Positions 1 through 4,635 of a stretch of DNA of 5,693 bases are shown one piece after another. This DNA comes from Coprococcus sp. (GTDB lineage: Bacteria > Bacillota > Clostridia > Lachnospirales > Lachnospiraceae). Numbering within the stretch: position 1 is the first letter of the stretch; each line of letters begins with the position of its first letter. The stretch lies in contig JAEDGW010000140.1 of assembly GCA_016297325.1 (NCBI GenBank), forward strand, positions 1 to 5,693, in the 5' to 3' direction. Under the pieces are notes generated by a model. It made no database searches and was not told the DNA's origin. It saw nothing but the letters and a program-made list of their open reading frames with translations. The position numbers were made by a program, and so were the translations under genes.

Positions 1-1733
1 CACTTGTGGTAGGACTTCTTGCCGGAATAGGAATCTCACAGATAACAAGTGTACTTGTTGCAAATATGTTCGATGCAGATATGTCATCATACAGCTTTGT
101 ATTCTCCGGCAGCGCATTTGCCAAGACCTGTCTGTATTTTGCAATCATATATGTGGTGGTTATAATCTTCAACACATTTATCATCAGCAAATGTAAGCTC
201 ATCGACCTTTTCCAAAATGGAAGAAAATCTGAGAATGTCAAGATCAAGAATCCGTGGGTATCAGTTATCGTGTTCCTGATATCAGTTGTATCACTTGGAT
301 ATGCTTATCATGCGGTAATTACCGATATAAATGACATGTACATGAATGATCTCTACAAGTGGATCGTGGTCGGATGCGTTGCAACGGTGCTTTTCTTCTG
401 GTCAGTGTCCGGAATGCTCTTCAGGATCGTGTCATCCATGAAGAATGTGTACTATAAGGGACTCAATACATTTGTCGTCAGACAGATGAGCAGCCGTGTA
501 AATACAAATGTACTTTCAATATCAGTCATCTGTCTGATGCTTTTTGTGACAATATGTGTGCTTTCATCAGCGCTTGCAGTGAAGAATTCCTTAAATGAGG
601 GCATTGCAAAGTACGCAAGAGCGGATGTGAGTATATCGAAAACCCAGAGCAGTGATTCAATCTATTATGACGAGGACGAGATGGGTAATGACAGCGAGAC
701 AAATGATCTTTTGAAGAAACTTGAGGTGACTGATGGAAAGAGCATAGAAGATGTATATAGTGAAAATAATGTGGATCTTGGATCATACTTCTCAGATTAC
801 GTTGACGTACACACATATACATGTCCTGCACTTACAATCAGAAACTATCTGGGAGATGAGGCTCTGATTGATTCTCTTGGAATAGATGTAAACGCTTTGT
901 CTAGATTTGAGGGAACGGAGGAGATCATATCACAGTCCGACTATAACAAGGTTGCAAAGATTTATGACAATGCTGAGCTCCAGCTTGCCGATGACGAGTA
1001 TGCCATCCTTGCAAATTATAGAATATTCGTTAAGATCCGTGATGAGAGACTTCAGGAGGGAAAAGAGATAGAGGTATATGGCAACAAGCTTAAACCGGTT
1101 ATCTCGTATTGTATAGATGGTGATATAGAGCTTGCCACTCAGCCCCTCAACACAGGTGTGTTTATCGTGCCGGATTCAGCCATTGAAGGTGCACAGTTCG
1201 CGAAAGAGTATTTCATCGGAAAGTATGCCGATCAGGACAGGGATGCCATACAGGATAGTGATACGATCATAAGGAATGTATCAAAGAAGGATGAACTTGG
1301 CGGACTTATCACAGTAAATACCAAGGACAACGTGAAAGCAGCCAGCGTGGGAGTTGGAGCCATCGCATCATTTATAGGTATGTATATCGGACTCATATTC
1401 CTCATATCCGGTGCAGCCATCCTTGCACTCAAAGAGCTCTCAGAGAGCACAGACAACATAGAGAGATACAAGATGCTCAGGAAGCTTGGGGTGGATCAGC
1501 ACATGATCAACAAGGCTCTTTTCTCACAGATGGGACTATTCTTCATATTCCCACTTGCTCTCGCCATAGTCCATTCGGTATTTGGAATGATGGTCAGCAC
1601 GAAGATTCTTGACACTATGGGAGCGTATGATATAGCAGGTGCTATCGGAATCACGGCTGCCATCGTGGTAATCATATATGGCGGATATTTCCTTATAACG
1701 TATCTGTGCAGCAGGAAGATTATCAGTGAGTGA
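1..1733 (+). CDS. BceB-like FtsX-family ABC transporter permease, C-terminal part (5' end outside window)
   Basis: Membrane subunit of a BceAB-type ABC transporter, a group best known for antimicrobial-peptide sensing and resistance. The frame is open to the left edge. The first possible start (GTG at 6) falls inside a membrane helix, so the gene begins upstream. Counting residues from position 6, hydrophobic segments lie near 1-20, 40-60, 84-105, 118-140 and 170-192. A soluble stretch of about 255 residues (roughly 193-447) follows, then three more segments near 450-475, 506-530 and 545-568. This fits the ten-helix BceB plan with a large extracellular domain between helices 7 and 8, with helices 1-2 missing from the window. 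The basic linker LIDLFQNGRKSE and the late ERYKMLRKLG stretch are typical of the family. The external domain is rich in acidic residues (SIYYDEDEMGNDSE). The partner ATPase and any two-component system should be upstream. The substrate cannot be told from sequence. TGA stop at 1731-1733. Confidence 0.9.
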   Translation, partial: LVVGLLAGIGISQITSVLVANMFDADMSSYSFVFSGSAFAKTCLYFAIIYVVVIIFNTFIISKCKLIDLFQNGRKSENVKIKNPWVSVIVFLISVVSLGYAYHAVITDINDMYMNDLYKWIVVGCVATVLFFWSVSGMLFRIVSSMKNVYYKGLNTFVVRQMSSRVNTNVLSISVICLMLFVTICVLSSALAVKNSLNEGIAKYARADVSISKTQSSDSIYYDEDEMGNDSETNDLLKKLEVTDGKSIEDVYSENNVDLGSYFSDYVDVHTYTCPALTIRNYLGDEALIDSLGIDVNALSRFEGTEEIISQSDYNKVAKIYDNAELQLADDEYAILANYRIFVKIRDERLQEGKEIEVYGNKLKPVISYCIDGDIELATQPLNTGVFIVPDSAIEGAQFAKEYFIGKYADQDRDAIQDSDTIIRNVSKKDELGGLITVNTKDNVKAASVGVGAIASFIGMYIGLIFLISGAAILALKELSESTDNIERYKMLRKLGVDQHMINKALFSQMGLFFIFPLALAIVHSVFGMMVSTKILDTMGAYDIAGAIGITAAIVVIIYGGYFLITYLCSRKIISE

Positions 1734-1769
1734 GGATATAACTATTATTGAAAATAATTGCACTTTTTA

Positions 1770-1798
1770 TTGAATGAATAACATAATTATGTTATCAT
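1770..1798 (+). promoter_or_regulatory. Candidate sigma-A promoter in the permease-C_GCAxxG gap
   Basis: A -35-like TTGAAT (1770-1775) and a -10-like TATCAT (1793-1798) are separated by exactly 17 bp, giving a predicted start of transcription near 1805. The spacer and -10 are overlapped by an 18-bp perfect palindrome (1778-1795), which would let a bound protein block the promoter. A second -10-like TATAAA lies at 1809-1814 but has no good -35 at normal spacing. This is a motif match only; AT-rich gaps produce such matches by chance. Confidence 0.4.
1778..1795. repeat. 18-bp perfect palindrome, possible operator
   Basis: ATAACATAATTATGTTAT equals its own reverse complement over all 18 positions and covers the spacer and -10 of the candidate promoter at 1770-1798. 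That position suits a repressor site for a homodimeric regulator. It does not match a well-known box that I can name: it lacks the Fur, PerR, Rex and BlaI core patterns. Its centre is 35 bp from the centre of the next palindrome (1813-1830). Confidence 0.5.
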
Positions 1799-1812
1799 CA
1801 ACATACGATATA

Positions 1813-1830
1813 AATGTGACATGTCACATT
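1813..1830. repeat. 18-bp perfect palindrome with AATGTG/CACATT half-sites, possible operator
   Basis: AATGTGACATGTCACATT is perfectly self-complementary over 18 bp. The same AATGTG-N6-CACATT pattern recurs at 2432-2449, upstream of the nitroreductase gene. The TGTGA-N4-TCACA core resembles the CRP/FNR superfamily style of site but has a 4-bp gap, unlike the 6-bp gap of E. coli CRP or Rex boxes. It would sit just downstream of the predicted transcription start near 1805, or form a hairpin in that transcript. Confidence 0.5.
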
Positions 1831-1868
1831 GTCTGGGCTGGTCGTAAGACCCAGGTCCAACCTAATTA

Positions 1869-1894
1869 GGCGGGGAGACTCCCCGCCATTTTTT
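1869..1894 (+). terminator. Strong Rho-independent terminator
   Basis: GGCGGGGA (1869-1876) pairs perfectly with TCCCCGCC (1880-1887) around a three-base loop, or as a 7-bp stem with a five-base loop. Six T residues follow at 1889-1894. It is the only clear intrinsic terminator in the window. It lies 136 bp after the permease stop and about 100 bp before the C_GCAxxG_C_C start, so it ends the permease transcript, a short RNA from the 1770 promoter, or both. Confidence 0.9.
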
Positions 1895-1955
1895 ATATAG
1901 AGTTGTAATGGGGAAATTCCTCAAAGGGATACATAAAAAGGAAGTTTGATGGTTA

Positions 1956-1971
1956 ACAAATGATTATTTGT
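1956..1971. repeat. Short inverted repeat upstream of the C_GCAxxG_C_C gene
   Basis: ACAAAT and ATTTGT are complementary 6-bp arms separated by GATT, ending 10 bp before the ribosome binding site. It could be a small operator or a weak leader hairpin. The A+T richness makes chance occurrence quite possible. Confidence 0.25.
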
Positions 1972-1980
1972 ATATGGATT

Positions 1981-1986
1981 GGAGGA
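1981..1986 (+). promoter_or_regulatory. Ribosome binding site that sets the start at 1994
   Basis: GGAGGA lies 7 nt before the ATG at 1994. The in-frame TTG at 1979 would overlap this site and has no binding site of its own, so 1994 is the better start. Confidence 0.85.
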
Positions 1987-1993
1987 AGTCATA

Positions 1994-2395
1994 ATGAACA
2001 AACATGTAGAAAAAGCTATGGAGATAAGAAACGAGACACCGATGGTCAATAACTGTGCGCAGACCATTCTGCGGGTTTACGCGGACGAGCTTGGAATAAC
2101 AGGAGATATGGCGGCAAAGCTCAGTGCCAATTTCGGTGGTGGCATGAAGTGCGGCTTGACATGCGGTGCGATCACAGGAGGGCTTATGGTGCTTGGCGCT
2201 CTGGGCGTTGAGAATCCATACGTGGTAAATCAGTTCAGGCGCAGGATAGCTGATAACCACAATGGAATGACAGATTGTGCTGATCTGTTAAAGGCAAATG
2301 CTGAAAAGGGCGGAGTCAAGAAAGTTCATTGTGACGGCATGATCAGAGAGGCCATAGAGCTGATAGATGAACTGGTGCAGAGCGACAAAATATAA
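1994..2395 (+). CDS. C_GCAxxG_C_C family redox-associated protein
   Basis: A 133-residue protein matching the small C_GCAxxG_C_C family, common in anaerobes and thought to be redox-active or metal-binding; its biochemical role is not established. Cysteines fall at 21, 53, 57, 95 and 113. The family signature is visible as the glycine run FGGGM (47-51) followed by C53-G-L-T-C57-G-A-I-T-G62, with C95 (DCADLL) and C113 (HCDGMI) as the downstream cysteines. No signal peptide is seen, and residues 58-71 are hydrophobic but look like a buried helix, so the protein is probably cytoplasmic. Length is normal for the family. ATG start chosen because of the GGAGGA at 1981. It is the first of four intact small genes on this strand, and the following flavoproteins suggest a shared redox function. 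Confidence 0.9.
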   Translation: MNKHVEKAMEIRNETPMVNNCAQTILRVYADELGITGDMAAKLSANFGGGMKCGLTCGAITGGLMVLGALGVENPYVVNQFRRRIADNHNGMTDCADLLKANAEKGGVKKVHCDGMIREAIELIDELVQSDKI

Positions 2396-2403
2396 TGAGA
2401 ATT

Positions 2404-2428
2404 GCGACGGGGCGCTCGTGCAAGTCGC
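2404..2428. repeat. Inverted repeat (GCGAC/GTCGC) after the C_GCAxxG_C_C gene
   Basis: GCGAC (2404-2408) and GTCGC (2424-2428) can pair across a 15-nt loop. An alternative pairing, TTGC (2402-2405) with GCAA (2420-2423), is exclusive with it. No T-run follows, so it is not an intrinsic terminator. It directly precedes a TATAAT hexamer (2429-2434) and could be a weak hairpin at the end of the upstream message. Confidence 0.25.
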
Positions 2429-2431
2429 TAT

Positions 2432-2449
2432 AATGTGAATGTCCACATT
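2432..2449. promoter_or_regulatory. Operator-like site AATGTG-N6-CACATT upstream of the nitroreductase gene
   Basis: AATGTG (2432-2437) and CACATT (2444-2449) are perfect complementary half-sites separated by 6 bp. The same half-sites and spacing occur at 1813-1830, with 13 of 18 positions identical and a G following in both cases. A TATAAT hexamer at 2429-2434 overlaps the left half. The site centre (2440.5) is about 41.5 bp before the start expected from TAGAAT at 2470-2475, the classic class II activator position for CRP/FNR-type proteins. Repression through the overlapping TATAAT is also possible. Confidence 0.45.
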
Positions 2450-2480
2450 GAGCTGACAAGGCGATATGTTAGAATAAAAT
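2448..2480 (+). promoter_or_regulatory. Candidate promoter(s) for the nitroreductase gene
   Basis: Two overlapping arrangements are visible: TTGAGC (2448-2453) with TAGAAT (2470-2475), and CTGACA (2453-2458) with TAAAAT (2475-2480). Both have 16-bp spacers. Either would start transcription about 25-30 bp before the nitroreductase ATG and leave the ribosome binding site intact. The second matches five of six consensus bases in each hexamer. Confidence 0.4.
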
Positions 2481-2510
2481 GAAGAACAGATACAGAAAGG
2501 ATGGATTAGA

Positions 2511-3023
2511 ATGGAATTTTCAGAGGTAATTAAGAACAGGTATTCCTGTAAAAAATTCAGCGACAAAGATGTGAAGAAAGAGGCGCTTGATAAGATCTTG
2601 GAGGCGGGACGTGTAACTCCAACAGCAAAAAATCTTCAGGAACAGCATATTTATGTAGTGCAGTCAGAAAAGGGATTAGCTGCGATCGACAAAGTAACAC
2701 CTTGCCGTTATAATGCGCCGGTTGTATTAGTAGTAGCATATAACAAGAACAATGTGTTTACCTATCCTGGCGGTAAAAGAGATTCTGGGATTGAGGATGC
2801 AAGTATTGTGGCAACACATATGATGCTGGCCGCTTATAATGAAGGCGTGGATAGCTGCTGGATTAACTTCTTTGATCCGGATGAACTGGCAGCAGCTCTG
2901 GAACTTCCAGAAGAAGAGGAGATTCTTATGCTGCTTGATCTTGGAATAGCTGCAGAAGAAACAGGAGCGCTTCCAAATCATAGCAGCCGAAAAGATCTGG
3001 AAGAGACAGTATCTTATATGTAA
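2511..3023 (+). CDS. Nitroreductase-family FMN-dependent oxidoreductase
   Basis: A 170-residue protein of the nitroreductase fold: flavoenzymes, usually FMN dimers using NAD(P)H, that reduce nitro compounds, quinones or flavins. The FMN-phosphate-binding start is seen as R10-Y-S12 with K14-K15-F16. The family block AGRVTPTAKNLQ (32-43) follows, then the central YNAPVVLVVAY strand, the DASIVATHMMLAAYNEGVDSCW helix region and the C-terminal HSSRK-xLEE motif. This matches the short clostridial branch that ends soon after HSSRK. ATG start chosen because AAAGGA (2496-2501) lies 9 nt upstream; the ATG at 2501 meets a stop after one codon. No signal peptide, so cytoplasmic. It lies 115 bp after the C_GCAxxG_C_C gene and may have its own promoter and operator in that gap. 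The substrate is not predictable. Confidence 0.93.
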   Translation: MEFSEVIKNRYSCKKFSDKDVKKEALDKILEAGRVTPTAKNLQEQHIYVVQSEKGLAAIDKVTPCRYNAPVVLVVAYNKNNVFTYPGGKRDSGIEDASIVATHMMLAAYNEGVDSCWINFFDPDELAAALELPEEEEILMLLDLGIAAEETGALPNHSSRKDLEETVSYM

Positions 3024-3073
3024 TAAAAGTATGTTGAAATGATAAGTATTATTGATTGGAATTTGAATTACAG

Positions 3074-3081
3074 AGAAGGAG
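3074..3081 (+). promoter_or_regulatory. Ribosome binding site supporting a GTG start at 3090
   Basis: AGAAGGAG lies 8 nt before the GTG at 3090. There is no nearby in-frame ATG, and the family N-terminus (FRxIRR-like) begins right after this codon. Confidence 0.8.
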
Positions 3082-3089
3082 CGTAGAAA

Positions 3090-3566
3090 GTGTTCAGAAC
3101 AATCCGAAAAAAGATAAACGAGATAGATAAAAATGCAGCGGAAGAGCTTTTGCTTTTAAGCCGCCGTGGAGTTCTTTCTGTGAATGGCGATGATGGCTAT
3201 CCATATGCGATCCCTATTAACTATATCTATGACAGAGATGCTCAAAAAATTTATTTCCATGGAGCACGGGCGGGACATAAGGTTGACGCTTTGCGTGCCT
3301 GTGACAAGGTATGTTTCACTGTTTATGGAAACGAAACAATAAAAGATGAACCTTGGGCGCCATATATGCAGAGCACGGTTGTATTTGGAAGATGCCATTT
3401 GCTTGAAAGCAGTGAGAATACGACCTCATTGTTAAAACGTTTTGCAATGAAATATTATCCAGATGAGCAGTTGGTTGACGAAGAAATTGCGCGTGCCGGA
3501 AAGGCGGCACAGATGTTTGAGATAGAGATTGAACATCTAAGTGGCAAAGAAGTGCAGGAGAAATGA
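3090..3566 (+). CDS. NimA-like pyridoxamine 5'-phosphate oxidase family flavoprotein
   Basis: A 158-residue protein of the FMN-binding split-barrel (PNPOx-like) family, in the branch that includes the NimA 5-nitroimidazole-resistance proteins; most members have no tested function. Visible family features are the N-terminal FRTIRKK, the LLSRRGVLSVNGDDGYPYAIPINYIYD strand pair, the cofactor/active-site block IYFHGARAGHKVDALR with its conserved histidines, then KVCFTVYG and a later STVVFGRCHLLE strand. GTG start, supported by the AGAAGGAG upstream and by the family N-terminus. Length is typical and no signal peptide is present. It follows the nitroreductase gene by 66 bp with no terminator and no convincing promoter, so co-transcription is likely. 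Two flavoproteins in a row suggest handling of nitro or other redox-active compounds, but this is inference from context. Confidence 0.88.
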   Translation: MFRTIRKKINEIDKNAAEELLLLSRRGVLSVNGDDGYPYAIPINYIYDRDAQKIYFHGARAGHKVDALRACDKVCFTVYGNETIKDEPWAPYMQSTVVFGRCHLLESSENTTSLLKRFAMKYYPDEQLVDEEIARAGKAAQMFEIEIEHLSGKEVQEK

Positions 3567-3601
3567 TTTGTATTTATAGGGAAATATACTGGAGGAAATG
3601 A

Positions 3602-4054
3602 ATGAAAATAGCGTATAGAAGACTTACAGAAAACGAACTGGATACATTTATAAATATGAGAATAAATCAGCTCAGGGAAGAAGGCGCAAAAGAAGAGATA
3701 GACTTGGTGCCGGCACTTAAGGGTTATTATACCCGCCATATGGCAGACGGAACATTTGTATCATGGCTGGCTTTTGATGGGGATGATATTATAGGAACAA
3801 GCGGTATGCCATTTGTGGAGAAACCGCCATATTTTGGATGCCCGAGTGGAAGAATCGGGTTGCTCTCCAGTATGTTCACCAACCCTAATTATAGAAGAAA
3901 GGGTATTGCAAAAGAACTGTTATCCCGCATTGTAAATGATGCAAAGGATTATGGATGTGGAACGATACAGATCACAGCATCTGACATGGGTGTTAAATTG
4001 TATACGGATTTCGGATTTGTTCATAATGGGAATTTTATGCAATATAAACTGTAG
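3602..4054 (+). CDS. GNAT-family N-acetyltransferase
   Basis: A 150-residue acetyl-CoA-dependent N-acetyltransferase of the GNAT fold; the acceptor is unknown. The acetyl-CoA pyrophosphate loop is R98-R-K-G-I-A103 inside NPNYRRKGIAKELLSRIV (motif A). It is preceded by the strand GRIGLLSSMFT and followed by the motif B-like end, where ASDMGVKLYTDFGFVHNGNFMQY gives the typical tyrosine/phenylalanine 'LY-x-x-FGF' signature. The protein is a single GNAT domain of normal length with no signal peptide. ATG start chosen because GGAGGA (3591-3596) lies 5 nt upstream; the ATG at 3598 is in another frame and hits a stop quickly. It follows the NimA-like gene by 35 bp with no terminator, so it probably belongs to the same transcript. 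Antibiotic or polyamine acetylation is possible but nothing in the sequence specifies it. Confidence 0.9.
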   Translation: MKIAYRRLTENELDTFINMRINQLREEGAKEEIDLVPALKGYYTRHMADGTFVSWLAFDGDDIIGTSGMPFVEKPPYFGCPSGRIGLLSSMFTNPNYRRKGIAKELLSRIVNDAKDYGCGTIQITASDMGVKLYTDFGFVHNGNFMQYKL

Positions 4055-4060
4055 CATATA

Positions 4061-4070
4061 TGGTATACCA
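4061..4070. repeat. 10-bp palindrome between the GNAT gene and the broken acetyltransferase
   Basis: TGGTATACCA is perfectly self-complementary and sits in the 43-bp gap, 12 bp before the pseudogene's ribosome binding site. It may be a small operator half-pair or chance; no promoter hexamers are clear around it. Confidence 0.2.
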
Positions 4071-4097
4071 AGTATTTATTATGGAGGAGAAATACAT

Positions 4098-4540
4098 ATG
4101 ACAGAATGGTTATTTATACGATGCAAATTATGACAAGGAGATCGTGGATGCAAGGACACGTTGTGCTGATCTGTGCCATGAATTCAACCAGTGCAAGCCT
4201 TCTGACACTAAAAAGCAGAATGAAATACTTGAGCAGATCCTTGGAAGTATAAAGGGCAATCCCGTGGTGACAGCACCATTTTATTGTGACTATGGATTCA
4301 ACATATCTGTAGGGGAGAATTTTTATACAAATCACAATGTAACTATACTTGATGGAGCAAAGGTTACATTTGGAGACAATGTGTTTATTGCATCAAATTG
4401 TGTGTTTTCAACTGCCGGACATGCGATAGACAGCGAGCAGAGAGCAAAAGGACTGGAGATCGCCTTGCCTATCACAGTGGGAGATAACGGAGGCTGATAA
4501 GAAAAAGTATCCTATCTTTGAAGAGGGAAAATTATCATAG
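4098..4540 (+). pseudogene. Sugar O-acetyltransferase (maltose/galactoside acetyltransferase type), broken by two deletions
   Basis: Remnant of a left-handed beta-helix acetyltransferase that moves acetyl from acetyl-CoA to a sugar. The ribosome binding site GGAGGAG (4083-4089) and the start MTE (4098) are intact, but the frame stops after 11 codons at 4131. The family sequence resumes in another frame from about 4102: NGYLYDANYDKE, then TRCADLCHEFNQ, hexapeptide repeats such as GENFYTNHNVTILDG and FGDNVFIASN, the catalytic-histidine loop STAGHAID (His codon 4420-4422) and PITVGDN. That frame stops at 4495-4497. The true C-terminal tail, ITEADKKKYPIFEEGKLS, then appears in a third frame (4484-4537) ending at TAG 4538-4540. 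The missing middle, normally VWIG to the GNPC-like region and about 50 residues in the family, includes the last helix coils. An internal GTG at 4144 has poor spacing to its only ribosome site, so expression of a working protein is unlikely. Confidence 0.88.
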
Positions 4541-4563
4541 GGCGAAGATATTAGTAATTTATA

Positions 4564-4591
4564 TTGACACAGAAATAAACTTCTTTATAAT
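4564..4591 (+). promoter_or_regulatory. Consensus sigma-A promoter of the lipoprotein gene
   Basis: TTGACA (4564-4569) and TATAAT (4586-4591) both match consensus in all six positions, with a 16-bp spacer. The start of transcription is expected near 4598, inside the operator at 4595-4610, so a bound repressor should block it. It is the best promoter in the window. Confidence 0.88.
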
Positions 4592-4594
4592 AAA

Positions 4595-4610
4595 TACTAC
4601 AGATGTAATA
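4595..4610. promoter_or_regulatory. BlaI/MecI-type operator O1
   Basis: TACTACAGATGTAATA contains the TACA-NN-TGTA core of BlaI/MecI (and the related CopY) repressor sites, with near-symmetric flanks (one mismatch between arms). It begins 3 bp after the -10 and covers the expected start of transcription. A 15-of-16 copy occurs at 4663-4678. In known systems a BlaI-family dimer binds such dyads and is removed after cleavage triggered by a BlaR1/MecR1-type membrane protease; neither protein is in this window. Confidence 0.75.
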
Positions 4611-4618
4611 TTTATTAT

Positions 4619-4625
4619 AAAGGAG
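4619..4625 (+). promoter_or_regulatory. Ribosome binding site of the lipoprotein gene
   Basis: AAAGGAG lies 10 nt before the ATG at 4636. The later in-frame ATG at 4699 has only a weak AAGAAG (4684-4689), and starting there would remove the lysines of the signal peptide, so 4636 is preferred. Confidence 0.75.
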
Positions 4626-4635
4626 TTTTGATATC

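Larger units (their letters stand above)
1805..1894 (+). ncRNA. Possible short structured RNA or attenuated leader
   Basis: If the promoter at 1770-1798 is real, transcription would give an RNA of about 90 nt ending at the strong terminator at 1869-1894. The predicted RNA is almost wholly structured. The palindrome at 1813-1830 can fold on itself. GGUC-GUAA-GACC (1840-1851) makes a GNRA-capped stem, which CUG (1833-1835) and CAG (1852-1854) can extend across a 4-nt bulge. CCUAAUUAGG (1861-1870) is self-complementary and overlaps the terminator's 5' arm, so the two folds could compete. I do not recognise a known riboswitch or small-RNA family. It may equally be the 3' end of the permease transcript. 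Confidence 0.25.

Noticed and set aside
6..8. GTG at 6 as the start of the permease gene
   Set aside because: It lies within a hydrophobic helix, the frame is open to the edge, and the ten-helix family plan lacks its first two helices; the gene starts outside the window.
1813..1830. Rex or E. coli CRP binding site
   Set aside because: Those boxes have TGTGA and TCACA separated by 6 bp; here the gap is 4 bp, so neither consensus fits.
1774..1869. 31-codon ORF (ATG 1774 to TAG 1867-1869) just before the terminator
   Set aside because: No ribosome binding site precedes it, it overlaps the promoter and palindromes, and its translation shows no peptide-like features; the DNA symmetry explains the region better.
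1946..1974. TTGATG-N17-TGTATA as promoter of the C_GCAxxG_C_C gene
   Set aside because: Transcription would begin about at the ribosome binding site (1981-1986), leaving little or no leader.
3936..4133. 65-codon ORF overlapping the GNAT end and the pseudogene start
   Set aside because: It is an out-of-frame shadow of the GNAT gene and has no family resemblance.
4114..4335. Minus-strand ORF across the acetyltransferase remnant, and other minus-strand ORFs in the window
   Set aside because: They lie opposite well-supported + strand genes, lack ribosome sites and give protein sequences without recognisable features.
4144..4497. Intact short acetyltransferase starting at GTG 4144
   Set aside because: The only Shine-Dalgarno-like stretch is 3 nt upstream, the conserved N-terminus lies before it in the same frame, and the C-terminal half is missing; pseudogene is the better call.
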